A stretch of 64,000 bases of DNA from a bacterium (GTDB taxonomy: Bacteria; Electryoneota; RPQS01), in assembly GCA_023382385.1 (NCBI GenBank), contig JAHDVH010000002.1, positions 882,219 to 946,218 on the forward strand, read 5' to 3'. The notes under the pieces were generated by a model. It was not told the DNA's origin. It saw only the letters and a list, made by a program, of their open reading frames with translations, and did not search any database. This document shows, piece after piece, positions 53,174 to 61,625 of the stretch (its first letter is position 1; each line of letters starts with the position of its first letter). The position numbers and the translations under genes were made by a program.

Positions 53174-54184
53174 TCACTGCCCGCATAGGAACTTGCGAGC
53201 TTTCGCCCCGAGTCTTTTAACATGCCACCGCACTCCTTTTTCGTAAATGTCTTCAATGACGCGCTTGCTGAAGTTCGAAGCGACCAAGGACATTCCTAAT
53301 TGCTCCCTTCCGACTACGGCGAAATATTGTATCGTGCTGCGTGCTAAAAGCACTTCATATTGATGATAGTGCTTGGCTACCCTGCTTTTTGCGTAGAAGT
53401 GTGATAAGGCTTTGACAGGCTTGTATAACTCTACGAATTGATGCTTCTCCATCTCCGGATCACTGTTTTCATTAAACTGAAATGCTGGCCAGAGGACTTC
53501 AAATATGCCGTCACTGCGTGTAGGAACCACGAATCGCCTGGTCCTCTCGTCAAGCTGGTCGAAGAAAGACTTGGCGCAAAACAGTCTGGGGCCCTTTTCT
53601 TCGTACTTTTCGAGCTGTGTCGCTCTAACATAGGCCATGCCCGCAAGGTTGAAGAAGTCACGTTGTTTGTTCGCGGTGTAGACAGGTGATGGGATTCGAG
53701 TTATGGAACCGTATGACAATCCGCCGCGAAAGAGTTTAGGGTACCAGTGCGTCCGTCCTTCATCTACTACGTCAACCTTGTCGACTTCTACTCGCCGAGA
53801 CGTGGGAAAGCTAATCACCGACGGATCAGTTCCTTCTTTGGCCTGCGCATAAACGTGCGATGTCAGTCCAAAGCAGTTGCTAAGATAGTTCGATAATTGT
53901 CGCACCATCAGATTCGGATCATGGCTTAGGATGATAATCGAATCACTTATGGGAAGGAAGACCTCGAAGCTGCTTATCTGATTGTCGCCTGCCATGCGGG
54001 CTAATTCAACGTTGTCATAGCTTGATGGCGGATGATTCTCTGCATCTGAAACAGCAGTCGCGGCAATCTGTTGGATGTCCAGCAGCAACTGTAGCGCCGC
54101 CTGCCTGTCCTCTTCAACAAAACTCTTGAATCCGAGAAGGTCAAGAAACGCTACTGCGTAGTCGGATGTATATTGACTCGACAT
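53174..54184 (-). CDS. Class III nucleotidyl cyclase-like protein
   Basis: A 336-residue protein from ATG 54184. The pattern AVAFLDLLGFKSF (residues 9-21), FLPISDSIIIL (about 76-86), LFRGGLSYGSI (about 145-155) and FNLAGMAYVRATQLEKYEEKG (about 175-195) follows the order of class III adenylate/guanylate cyclases: first metal Asp in FxD, second Asp in SD, the RxGxxxG strand and the terminal NxAxRL-like helix. Both metal-binding aspartates are present. The last 140 residues are an unassigned helical domain. It lies between hsdR and two secreted proteins in the island. Bacterial Pycsar defence uses short class III cyclases, but no recognised effector is adjacent, so activity is inferred. Confidence 0.5.
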   Translation of the reverse strand: MSSQYTSDYAVAFLDLLGFKSFVEEDRQAALQLLLDIQQIAATAVSDAENHPPSSYDNVELARMAGDNQISSFEVFLPISDSIIILSHDPNLMVRQLSNYLSNCFGLTSHVYAQAKEGTDPSVISFPTSRRVEVDKVDVVDEGRTHWYPKLFRGGLSYGSITRIPSPVYTANKQRDFFNLAGMAYVRATQLEKYEEKGPRLFCAKSFFDQLDERTRRFVVPTRSDGIFEVLWPAFQFNENSDPEMEKHQFVELYKPVKALSHFYAKSRVAKHYHQYEVLLARSTIQYFAVVGREQLGMSLVASNFSKRVIEDIYEKGVRWHVKRLGAKARKFLCGQ

Positions 54185-54221
54185 AATCGCCTTGCTGATT
54201 CTAAGGGCACGCAAGCGAACG

Positions 54222-54764
54222 CTATCGTGATAATCCTTCGCGATAGATCATCCTGCTTTCTGCGTCAAAAAGTGTAGATACATCGTCCAAGGCGCTTTGA
54301 AACGCGCGTAACGAGCGCGGGAACTCGGCCTCCAAGTTTCTCATGAAATCATAGTCTTTGTTTGTTCCGGATACAATTGACGTGTAATCACGTGCACCTT
54401 CAGCCGCCACAATAGCTGCCTTCGCAGCATTACCAAGAGCGATGTCAGTGCCATCAAACGGGCGAGGGTGCTTTATCTCCCGCCACTCAGTAAGCAGATA
54501 ATTAGCGTCAGCAAGATTGCTCTCGGCGAAAGCACAAAGGGCAGGTACTCCGCCATTGTACGCCCAATAGCCCGAGTGATCAAACACAAGGAATTCCGCG
54601 CGCTGTGCAACTGTCTCCAAGCGCTGGGCAAAATCAGCTGCCCATCTCATGTATAATGTCTGGCGCTCATCTGCTCGCGCGGAGTTCGTGAACGTCAAGA
54701 CAAGCGTCACCGCGAGAACGCCTACGAATACGACGTTCACCGAATTAGGAGTGGACCTTTGCAT
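54222..54764 (-). CDS. Hypothetical exported protein
   Basis: A protein of about 180 residues from ATG 54764 (54782 is an alternative). The N-terminus VNVVFVGVLAVTLVLTFTNS followed by ARAD is a signal peptide with an Ala-x-Ala cleavage site. The mature part is mostly helical with no domain recognised. It lies 37 bases before the cyclase-like gene and probably shares its transcript. Confidence 0.6.
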   Translation of the reverse strand: MQRSTPNSVNVVFVGVLAVTLVLTFTNSARADERQTLYMRWAADFAQRLETVAQRAEFLVFDHSGYWAYNGGVPALCAFAESNLADANYLLTEWREIKHPRPFDGTDIALGNAAKAAIVAAEGARDYTSIVSGTNKDYDFMRNLEAEFPRSLRAFQSALDDVSTLFDAESRMIYREGLSR

Positions 54765-54849
54765 CGGGTGGCTTCCTTTCAAGTGCTTTAAGCAGGAACG
54801 ACACGCCTATCGAGTGGCAATTATTCAAGAATGTGAGCTACATTGGACG

Positions 54850-55410
54850 CTAATTCTGATCAAGCGCCTGCCGAAGCAAGCCAATTGTATCTCCGACATC
54901 CTTGTCCTTTGTGACAGCGTAGTTTACGATACCCCATAGCGAAAGAATCGTTTCTTCGTCTTTGTTGGTGGCGCTTTCGGTGACTTTATTCACCATTGCC
55001 TTCAGTGAGTCGTAGCCCAACATAACCATGAAGCATTGCTCTCCGGCGCGAGTTACAAACCAAAAGCGTTCGTATGAGCTGCGCCCTTTCGAGACAGGAA
55101 AATCTTGAAGACATTTCAGAATTGTCTTCGCCTGGAAATAGGCAATGCTCATCTGGGCATTCTTCCATGCCTGATCGGTCATTTGTGAATATATGTCGGA
55201 GTCTGTCACCTGATAGCGAACGAGGGTGCCTTTGCGGAGCGCGAAGACGGGAGGAACTAAGGAGCGGTCCTTAGTGAGCACATACTCCCTGAATACGCGA
55301 TCATTGTCGGCAAAGCCGTTTAGGAAACCGGCGATCTTGTCTTCAGCCCTTGCAGTTGACACGCTGAGGCAGGCAACAATGGCGATGAAACAATGAACCG
55401 TGTAGCGCAT
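54850..55410 (-). CDS. Hypothetical exported protein
   Basis: A 186-residue protein from ATG 55410, with AAGGAG about eight bases upstream; an in-frame ATG 28 codons further up lacks such a signal. MRYTVHCFIAIVACLSVS with TARAED is a signal peptide. The mature protein is helical (AWKNAQMSIAYFQAKTIL) and contains two Cys (LKCLQ, EQCFM). No domain recognised. It is the first of three same-strand genes leading to the cyclase-like gene. Confidence 0.65.
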   Translation of the reverse strand: MRYTVHCFIAIVACLSVSTARAEDKIAGFLNGFADNDRVFREYVLTKDRSLVPPVFALRKGTLVRYQVTDSDIYSQMTDQAWKNAQMSIAYFQAKTILKCLQDFPVSKGRSSYERFWFVTRAGEQCFMVMLGYDSLKAMVNKVTESATNKDEETILSLWGIVNYAVTKDKDVGDTIGLLRQALDQN

Positions 55411-55773
55411 GGCTACGCTCCTTTCCGTAAGGTGGTCAGCTGGTCTCCGGCAGCTATGTTCAGCTTGACAGCCTGTCAGGTGATATTCAGCCACCGGCTT
55501 GCCTGGGGTTTTGGACCCTTGCCGAGCCGAAAGTCAAATAACCGTCAAACAAAGTCCGCAAAATCATCTCTTTAATAAACAATATTATATGAGATACTAC
55601 CTATCCCAAAATCGGCTCTTGACCCTCAGGCTTCAAATAAAGCGGGGTATGCGAGAGAAACAGTGAAAAATAGTGAGAAAAGGACCCCAATTCGTTTTCT
55701 GTTTGTTTTTATTGACTATACGTAAGGTCCGCATGACCAGAACAGCCCGGGTTGACGAATAGAAGAAAATGAA
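55411..55773. other. Gene-free stretch upstream of the secreted-protein genes
   Basis: About 360 bases without a gene. An AT-rich patch (TTTAATAAACAATATTATA, 55571-55589) may hold the promoter of the leftward three-gene group ending at 53174. Confidence 0.4.
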
Positions 55774-57225
55774 CTAAGCCCAGAAGGGAAGGTACTCAGC
55801 GTACCGGCGGGAGACGCCGCCCGCATCATCGGTTTTGGGTTTGATCAGGTTTGCCTCGTAAGTGTCTCCGATGATACGTGTCGCTGTGCTGACTCCACCA
55901 TCATCGAGTCCGAAGCGCTGCCGTACAGAAGCATTAGTAGTCTTCTGATTCGTAACGTACATCAAACAGGCGTGCTGATAGCACGCTCGAATCCGGTCGC
56001 TCTTGTCCATGCTCTTGAAGGGAATTGGGGCGTAAAGCGTTGAGCGGGTAAAACCGTTTACCTTCTCAAATTTGGGAGCAGGCAACTGAAAAAGTTCAAC
56101 GCTCGTGATAACCTTGTCGATGCCGCTGCCGCGTTCTTCGCACACATTGAGGCGACGCATGAGTGATGCGAGTCTGTCATTTCGAGACTGAGGTGGTGCA
56201 TCAATAATCCGGATCGGATCAACAAGTGATTCGCCTGGATTCGTAAACTCAATCCGGTCGCTGAAGATTTCAATCATCGGACCAGAGCCGCGGACCGAAA
56301 AGTCCTGATGGATCAGCTCATTGGCGACCAATTCGCGAAGAGCAATCTCCGGATAGATCGGTACTTGCTTGCGAAGCGCGTTTTCGATCACTTCATTGGA
56401 TGGCAATTGCAGCCTAAGTCGTGTAATCAAATTCACGAAGGACACAGCGTATCCGCGGGAGTCTTCACTTTCCTGCTTGGTTTCAGTTCGCCCTGTGCCT
56501 TTGTATTCAATCACGCGGATAGCTTTTCTGGCAAGTTGACCGAATGCCCCAAGATCATGTGCGAATAAAATGGCTCCAAGGTTAGTGATATCGTAAGTAT
56601 TATCAAGCCGCCAGCGAATTACGTCTTCTTTCAAGAACAGTTCTATCATTCTCTCTATGCTTGGGACAGGCTGGCCGAGCAACTTGAAGTAGGTTTCAAA
56701 CGAGAGCAACCGCTCAACCTCGGTACGACTCACTCCTTCACTCGCCACCTCGGATTCATACTCATACTGGCCGAGCTTTCGCCAAAGCTCGCGTTCCTTC
56801 TCTGGGTGATCCTTAAGCTTCTTTGTGTAGCTGCCAACTCTGATGAAATCTTCGGACTTGAATCGAACCGGCGTGTGCTTGGCCGCTCGAATCTCAAGAA
56901 CCACAAAGTGCTTTCCGTCATGATCAAACTCACGAAAGACAACCGCTGGCTGTGGAAAGACCAGACGCAACAGCCAGTTCTCAAGAGCCTCATTTCCGAC
57001 TTTCTCTCCATGTGGGCGAAAGGAAGTTCCGACCAAAGCATGTGTTTCGTTGTCTACGCCCCAAACGACATAACCCCATTCTCTTCCAAGCAAGGCTGTG
57101 GAGTTGGCGATGGCCGAGATGTTCTCAGCTATGGTTTCCGGTCGATCATTATTGACTTTGAACTCGGCCCATTCGGTCTCGCGAGGCATGGCAGCAAGAT
57201 TCTTCAGCAATTCAGAATAGTCCAT
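55774..57225 (-). CDS. Schlafen AlbA_2 / GHKL ATP-binding domain regulator
   Basis: A 483-residue protein. The N-terminus ETEWAEFKVNN with IAENISAIANSTALLG and GYVVWGVDNETH is the Schlafen AlbA_2 fold. The middle, ALRELVANELIHQDFSVRG and IEIFSDRIEFTNPG, is a GHKL-type ATPase, and a winged-helix end follows. This architecture is common beside type I restriction genes. The ATG shares one base with the hsdS stop (TAATG), so it is co-translated with hsdS. Function in such loci is not established; a regulator or nucleic-acid-binding accessory factor is likely. Confidence 0.85.
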   Translation of the reverse strand: MDYSELLKNLAAMPRETEWAEFKVNNDRPETIAENISAIANSTALLGREWGYVVWGVDNETHALVGTSFRPHGEKVGNEALENWLLRLVFPQPAVVFREFDHDGKHFVVLEIRAAKHTPVRFKSEDFIRVGSYTKKLKDHPEKERELWRKLGQYEYESEVASEGVSRTEVERLLSFETYFKLLGQPVPSIERMIELFLKEDVIRWRLDNTYDITNLGAILFAHDLGAFGQLARKAIRVIEYKGTGRTETKQESEDSRGYAVSFVNLITRLRLQLPSNEVIENALRKQVPIYPEIALRELVANELIHQDFSVRGSGPMIEIFSDRIEFTNPGESLVDPIRIIDAPPQSRNDRLASLMRRLNVCEERGSGIDKVITSVELFQLPAPKFEKVNGFTRSTLYAPIPFKSMDKSDRIRACYQHACLMYVTNQKTTNASVRQRFGLDDGGVSTATRIIGDTYEANLIKPKTDDAGGVSRRYAEYLPFWA

Positions 57226-58532
57226 TACACTTCTCCTCTGACATCAATCTTCCCCGTCACCGCAGCAGAAATCAAGGCGGTGCGGTACTCGCGCAGCGTC
57301 TCGATGGACGCGCGAATCTTGGCGGCCAGCTCATCGAGACGGCTTGTCTCGTGATCAAGATAGGATACTATACCTTCCTGTTCCTCACGAGAAGGAACTG
57401 GAATCGAGATATCTCCAACCGTGTCAGTGTTTAGGTTGAGCTGTGTACCCCACTTCCCAAGACCAAAGTAAGGTTGGCCGCTCGCAAGAATGTAATAGAG
57501 AAACTCAATATTTTCTTTGAACGTAGGAAAGTAAACAAAGCCGTCATGAATACAACATTTGATTTTCGTGATGATGGGTTTACCCACGGTGCCAGCAATA
57601 CTCAGGAAAATGGAACCGGGGTCTATAGGCACACTCAAACTTGCGCCCAATGCTGACAAACGCTGTGTCGTCTCAAGAAGATAACGATCACTCGCCGTCA
57701 CATCTGCTATTCTAACCCAAGCTCGCTCTCCTTCCTCATCGAAGTACTTTGCATCATCAATAGGTCTGGGTGACGCTCCACGCTTGACCGGAGTAAGCCA
57801 TTTTATCTTTTTCACTCCCCAATGTTCCGGCACTATGCCGAGCCACTCGATGCCTGAGTCTTTCAGCTTGGCATTGGGGTCGAGGCCTTTGGTGACGGCG
57901 TGGCTGATGAGGGCCCGCCGTTTCTCCTGCAAGAGTTCAATCTGCCGCTCCTTCTTCCGGATCAGCTCGTCAATCCGCCACGTCTCGCGGTCAAGGAAGG
58001 CTGCAATGGCGCGTTGCTCGGGAAGAGGGGGTAGGGCAATAGCCAAAGCCCCAATCTCGCTCGCATTTATTGCCGGATAACTAACTCCAACCGATCTGGC
58101 AACAACGTCATCAACAAAGTAAGGTGCGCGTAGTGCATGGGCAGCAAACTTGCTGCCAAGCCCGTCTCTGGAGCGGATAACTGCAAAGCCTGTTGATACA
58201 ATCAAGTTGGATTCGGGATTGTTAATTGGCGAAATGGCTCGCAAATATGTCCGAACCGTTGAGACTATAACATCACCCTCGCGCACAATCCTTCTGGCAC
58301 GAGACGGTGCCGCCGAGAAGACGTATGCCTCCTTGTTCACGATTCCGTCGGTGCTATCGACGCTGCTTATGTCAACGTATACTATTTCCGTGTTAGGGTC
58401 TGTCGTTTCCGGAAGTGCTTCATCGTTGATAGATGCGCAATACTTAAGTCGCTTTGCATCCCACCCTTCCGGCACGTTACCGAGCCATTCAATGCCGGAG
58501 TCTTTGTATTTGTGATAGGGCTTGAACTTCAT
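57225..58532 (-). CDS. hsdS: Type I restriction enzyme, specificity subunit
   Basis: A 435-residue subunit from ATG 58532 with AGGAG seven bases upstream; the longer frame to 58580 is from repeat sequence. Two target-recognition domains each begin with the same motif (YKDSGIEWLGNVPEGW near 8 and LKDSGIEWLGIVPEHW near 222) and each ends in a conserved coiled coil (LPEQRAIAAFLDRETWRIDE near 175 and SREEQEGIVSYLDHETSRLD near 382). The halves recognise the two parts of a split DNA site. The target sequence cannot be read from this. Confidence 0.92.
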   Translation of the reverse strand: MKFKPYHKYKDSGIEWLGNVPEGWDAKRLKYCASINDEALPETTDPNTEIVYVDISSVDSTDGIVNKEAYVFSAAPSRARRIVREGDVIVSTVRTYLRAISPINNPESNLIVSTGFAVIRSRDGLGSKFAAHALRAPYFVDDVVARSVGVSYPAINASEIGALAIALPPLPEQRAIAAFLDRETWRIDELIRKKERQIELLQEKRRALISHAVTKGLDPNAKLKDSGIEWLGIVPEHWGVKKIKWLTPVKRGASPRPIDDAKYFDEEGERAWVRIADVTASDRYLLETTQRLSALGASLSVPIDPGSIFLSIAGTVGKPIITKIKCCIHDGFVYFPTFKENIEFLYYILASGQPYFGLGKWGTQLNLNTDTVGDISIPVPSREEQEGIVSYLDHETSRLDELAAKIRASIETLREYRTALISAAVTGKIDVRGEV

Positions 58533-58550
58533 AAGAAGACTCCTACCGCA

Positions 58551-58622
58551 GAGAGCGCAGATGAACGCAGAGCAAGCCAATTAGATTTCTTCTCTGCGTA
58601 ACTTTGCGTTCTTCGCGGTTCA
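58551..58622. repeat. Inverted pair of CTCTGCG-type repeats
   Basis: 58551-58579 reads, on the minus strand, GCTCTGCGTTCATCTGCGCT then CTCTGCGGT; 58591-58622 reads a related form on the plus strand (CTCTGCGTAACTTTGCGTTC then TTCGCGGTTCAA). A third copy lies at 59020-59051. Together they bracket the GxxExxY gene. Confidence 0.6.
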
Positions 58623-58632
58623 AAGTTCCTTC

Positions 58633-59055
58633 TCATAACCCGTTCACCATGCGCTTGATACCATCCTTCAGCAAAAGAACATTGAAGTTAATGAGCAGAC
58701 CGATTCTGAATCCACCAAGCTTGAGATACGAGAGCAATTGCGCCTCATGAATCGGCGCGAATCTTTCAACCACCTTCAACTCGACAACCACGGCTTCGGC
58801 AACCAACATGTCAAGCCGATATCCGGCGTCAATTCTCACTCCGTCGTAAACCACCGGAAGCTCAACTTGTGCCCGCACTGGGATTCCACGCTTGCCTAAT
58901 TCATACTTCAAACAGGCTTCGTAGGCGCTTTCAAGAAGCCCCGGCCCAAGCTCCCTATGCACGCAAAGCGCCGCATCCACAATCTGTCCGCTTATCTCGT
59001 TGAGCCTCTTCTTATCTTCCTCTGCGTTCCTCTGTGCTCTCTGCGGTTCAATCAT
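58633..59055 (-). CDS. GxxExxY-family PD-(D/E)XK protein
   Basis: A 140-residue protein with the family signature GPGLLESAYE (residues 36-45) and the nuclease-fold strands YRLDMLVAEAVVVELKVVER (about 79-98; D and ExK). The first 18 residues (MIEPQRAQRNAEEDKKRL) are read through the CTCTGCG repeat and may not be functional. It overlaps the hsdM end by eight bases and separates hsdM from hsdS. The family is widespread and often scattered in genomes beside such repeats; its cellular role is not established. Confidence 0.88.
   Translation of the reverse strand: MIEPQRAQRNAEEDKKRLNEISGQIVDAALCVHRELGPGLLESAYEACLKYELGKRGIPVRAQVELPVVYDGVRIDAGYRLDMLVAEAVVVELKVVERFAPIHEAQLLSYLKLGGFRIGLLINFNVLLLKDGIKRMVNGL
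59020..59051. repeat. CTCTGCG repeat, copy at the start of the GxxExxY gene
   Basis: CTCTGCGTTCCTCTGTGCTC then TCTGCGGTTCAA matches 58591-58622 at 25 of 32 positions in the same orientation. Confidence 0.6.
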
Positions 59056-61063
59056 GCCCGGTCCCTTTCAGCATCCGAGCGATTTCGGCCTCGATCCGCT
59101 CTAAGTCTGCATCAATCTCTTCCAGCGGACGCGGTGGAACATACTTGTAGAAATAGCGATTGAAGTTAACCTCGTAGCCAACCTTGGTCTTGCTGTGGTC
59201 GATCCAGGCATCCGGCACATGAGGCAGCACCTCGCGCTCGAAGTAGGTTTGAATGTTTTCCTTCAACGGTACGTTCTCGTTATCGCGCAGTTCGGAATCC
59301 GGCTCGGGATTGCCTTTGCTATCTATGCAGACGTCCGCGGTCTCGTCACGCTCGGGCAGGCTACTCATCACGGCTTTCATAACCGGCGTTGGAACGGCAA
59401 GCTTGGCTTTCTTAAACGCGCCGGAAACAAGCTCGGCAAACTGCTCGCGATTCTTAATTACGCCTTTGCCTTGGAGCGTCTTCAGGGCAGCGATGATCGC
59501 TTCCTGCAAGCGCTTGCCCTCAGCAATCTCTTCCTGAGCGGCTTTAGTGTCTTTACGCTTCTTGCTTTCGGCGAGATTGGCAAAAGCGGACGCATCGAGC
59601 AACTTGGCGAGCCGCTCTTCGGTTACTGTAAAATTCAAGCGTAGTGGACGCTCTACCGTGATCCGCGAATAGCCGAAGTCTTCGTTATCGAAAATCTTGA
59701 CGAACTCCCCGGCCTTGAACTCTCCGTGCAGGCGAGTAATCTCGGCAATCTGCTCAATGCTGATCTCGTGGCGCTTGTTGCCGAGGCTCTTGCGCATCTT
59801 CTGGAAAAACTCTGTGGCATTGATGAGCTGAATCCTTCCCTTGCGCCGCTTCTCCTTGCGATTGGTCACAATCCAAAGATAGGTCGAGATCCCCGTATTG
59901 TAGAAAAGCTGATCCGGCATCGCGACAATCGCTTCCAGCCAGTCGTTCTCAATAATCCATTTGCGAACCTCCGACTCACCTGATCCCGCCGAGCCTGTGA
60001 ACAGCGGCGAACCGTTGAAGACAATCGCCAGCCGTGTTCCGCCCTCCTTCGCAGGCTTCATCTTACTGATCATGTGCTGCAAGAAGAGCAAAGCGCCGTC
60101 ACTGATCCGCGGTAATCCGGCTCCAAACCGCCCGCCGAAGCCCTGCTCTTCGGACTCGCGTTCAATTACTTTCTGTTGCGGCTTCCATTCCACGCCGAAC
60201 GGCGGATTGGCCAGCATGTAATCAAATCGGCCAGACGGGAAGTGATCGTCGGTGAAACTATCGCCGCAGTAGATGTTGTCCAGACTTTGACCCTTGATCA
60301 TCATGTCCGAACCACAGATGGCGTAGGACTGATCGTTGTAGTCCTGACCGAACAGCTCAAGTTTGGCATCCGGATTCAGTTCGCGCAGGTACTCTTCCGA
60401 AACGGATAGCATACCGCCGGTTCCGGCTGCCGGGTCGTACAAGCTCTTGACAATACCCTTGGTGGTTAGAATATCGTTGTCCGGAGCAAAGATCAAATTC
60501 ACCATCAGGCGAATGACTTCGCGCGGTGTAAAGTGATCACCGGCCTCTTCATTGGAAGCTTCATTGAAGCGCCGGATCAGCTCTTCAAAGATGTAGCCCA
60601 TTTCCAGATTCGAAACCTTGCCCGGATGCAAGTCAATTTCGCAGAAGCGTTGAACGACCAGGAATAGCCGGTCGGCCTTGTCCAACTTGGCAATGTGTTC
60701 TTCAAAGCCGAAGTGGTCAATGATATCCCGCGCGCGGCTGGAAAAGCCCTTGATGTAGTGCACAAGGTTGGCCGCAACGTTCGCCGGATCGCCCTTCAGT
60801 TTCTCGAACGTGAACTTGCTGGTATTGTGAAACGGCTGCCCGGCCACGCGGTTGAGGATCGGCTCAAGATTGGTCACCCTGCCGCCTTTCAGCTCCTTGG
60901 CCTTGGCCAGGACCTTTTCCTTGGTCGGTTCCAGCACGCAATCCAAGCGCCGGAGCACGGTCATAGGCAGCATCACATCTTTGTATTGGTTAGGACGGTA
61001 CGGGCCGCGGAGCAGTTCGGCCACTGTCCAAATGAAGTTAGCTTTCTCGGAGAAATTATTCAT
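59048..61063 (-). CDS. hsdM: Type I restriction enzyme, M subunit
   Basis: A 671-residue N6-adenine methylase. The N-terminal helical domain begins NFIWTVAELLRGPYRPNQYK, then FTPREVIRLMV, SAM motif I YDPAAGTGGMLS (near 213) and catalytic NPPFG (near 288). The C-terminal part carries a long helical tail. With HsdS it forms the modification enzyme. It starts nine bases after the stop of the ribbon-helix-helix gene, and so would be under its control. Confidence 0.94.
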   Translation of the reverse strand: MNNFSEKANFIWTVAELLRGPYRPNQYKDVMLPMTVLRRLDCVLEPTKEKVLAKAKELKGGRVTNLEPILNRVAGQPFHNTSKFTFEKLKGDPANVAANLVHYIKGFSSRARDIIDHFGFEEHIAKLDKADRLFLVVQRFCEIDLHPGKVSNLEMGYIFEELIRRFNEASNEEAGDHFTPREVIRLMVNLIFAPDNDILTTKGIVKSLYDPAAGTGGMLSVSEEYLRELNPDAKLELFGQDYNDQSYAICGSDMMIKGQSLDNIYCGDSFTDDHFPSGRFDYMLANPPFGVEWKPQQKVIERESEEQGFGGRFGAGLPRISDGALLFLQHMISKMKPAKEGGTRLAIVFNGSPLFTGSAGSGESEVRKWIIENDWLEAIVAMPDQLFYNTGISTYLWIVTNRKEKRRKGRIQLINATEFFQKMRKSLGNKRHEISIEQIAEITRLHGEFKAGEFVKIFDNEDFGYSRITVERPLRLNFTVTEERLAKLLDASAFANLAESKKRKDTKAAQEEIAEGKRLQEAIIAALKTLQGKGVIKNREQFAELVSGAFKKAKLAVPTPVMKAVMSSLPERDETADVCIDSKGNPEPDSELRDNENVPLKENIQTYFEREVLPHVPDAWIDHSKTKVGYEVNFNRYFYKYVPPRPLEEIDADLERIEAEIARMLKGTGHD

Positions 61064-61072
61064 ACGTCCTGC

Positions 61073-61261
61073 TTAGTCCTTGGAATGCTTCCGGGAGTGG
61101 GAATCGAGCTCGCGCGAGACCAGCAACTCGACCCAGTTTTGGATGGTCGTGTCCTGTTCGGCAACTTTAGTCTTGAGCCGCCGGTGGACATCTTCGGGCA
61201 GTCGGACGTGAATCAAACGCCCGGACCGTAGCGATTCCTGGGATTTCTTGGGCTTATTCAT
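61073..61261 (-). CDS. Ribbon-helix-helix regulator of the type I operon
   Basis: A 62-residue protein from ATG 61261; the frame upstream crosses the operator and is not used. LIHVRLPEDVHRRLKTKVAE gives the strand and first helix, TTIQNWVELLVSREL the second, typical of the CopG/Arc family. It is the first gene of the leftward operon and lies just downstream of a promoter overlapped by a palindrome, so autorepression is likely. It may delay restriction-modification expression on entry to a new host. Same layout as the small protein before the serine recombinase at 31740. Confidence 0.8.
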   Translation of the reverse strand: MNKPKKSQESLRSGRLIHVRLPEDVHRRLKTKVAEQDTTIQNWVELLVSRELDSHSRKHSKD

Positions 61262-61291
61262 GATTGGTCTGACCGGTCCTTTCGTGTAGAT

Positions 61292-61326
61292 GGCTATAAA
61301 TATAGCCAAATAGAGCAGAATATCAA
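61292..61326 (-). promoter_or_regulatory. Promoter and operator of the RHH-hsdM operon
   Basis: On the minus strand TTGATA (61326-61321), a 16-base spacer and TATATT (61304-61299) form a sigma-70-type promoter. An inverted repeat GGCTATA-AA-TATAGCC (61292-61307) covers the -10 element, the usual place for an autorepressor site. Confidence 0.7.
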
Positions 61327-61424
61327 GTTACGGCCAGTCTTGGGCGAGATTTCCGGCCACCCGACCGATCCCAACAATCGGGCAAGGCGATTTCACCAAA
61401 ATTCATTGTTTCACTCGCATGCCC

Positions 61425-61450
61425 CTGTCACCAAATTGTCACCATCATTT
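61425..61450 (+). repeat. Right arm-type integrase repeats
   Basis: Two copies of TGTCACCA with an 11-base period, matching 44146-44171 at 23 of 26 positions in the same orientation, 116 bases before attR. Confidence 0.55.
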
Positions 61451-61565
61451 GGCACGAACGGGGCAAAAACAGATGAACAGAAGCTAAGCCTGAGAATCCA
61501 AAATTCTGCTATTACAATAGGTAAACATTGGATTTCCGGTAGATAGCTCGTGATTTGACGGCGGA

Positions 61566-61592
61566 TTCGATTCCCGCCGTCTCCACAAGAAA
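61566..61592 (+). repeat. attR (27-bp core)
   Basis: Exact copy of the ssrA 3' end core at 44057-44083. The bases before it (GACGGCGGA) still resemble ssrA (GACGCGGG). Confidence 0.9.
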
Positions 61593-61625
61593 GCCCCTGC
61601 TAACATTAATGTTAACAGGGGCTTT
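61591..61625 (+). terminator. Terminator beyond attR
   Basis: AAGCCCCTG(C)TAAC / GTTA(A)CAGGGGCTT with an ATTAAT loop. It would have followed ssrA before the island entered, or belongs to an earlier element in the same site. Confidence 0.8.

Larger units (their letters stand above)
44057..61592. mobile_element. 17.5-kb integrative island in ssrA
   Basis: Bounded by a 27-bp exact direct repeat of the ssrA 3' end (44057-44083 and 61566-61592). It contains a tyrosine integrase next to ssrA, near-matching arm-type repeats close to both ends, excisionase-like HTH, primase, TPR protein, and a type I restriction-modification cluster. ssrA stays intact because the left repeat restores its 3' end. 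Confidence 0.92.
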
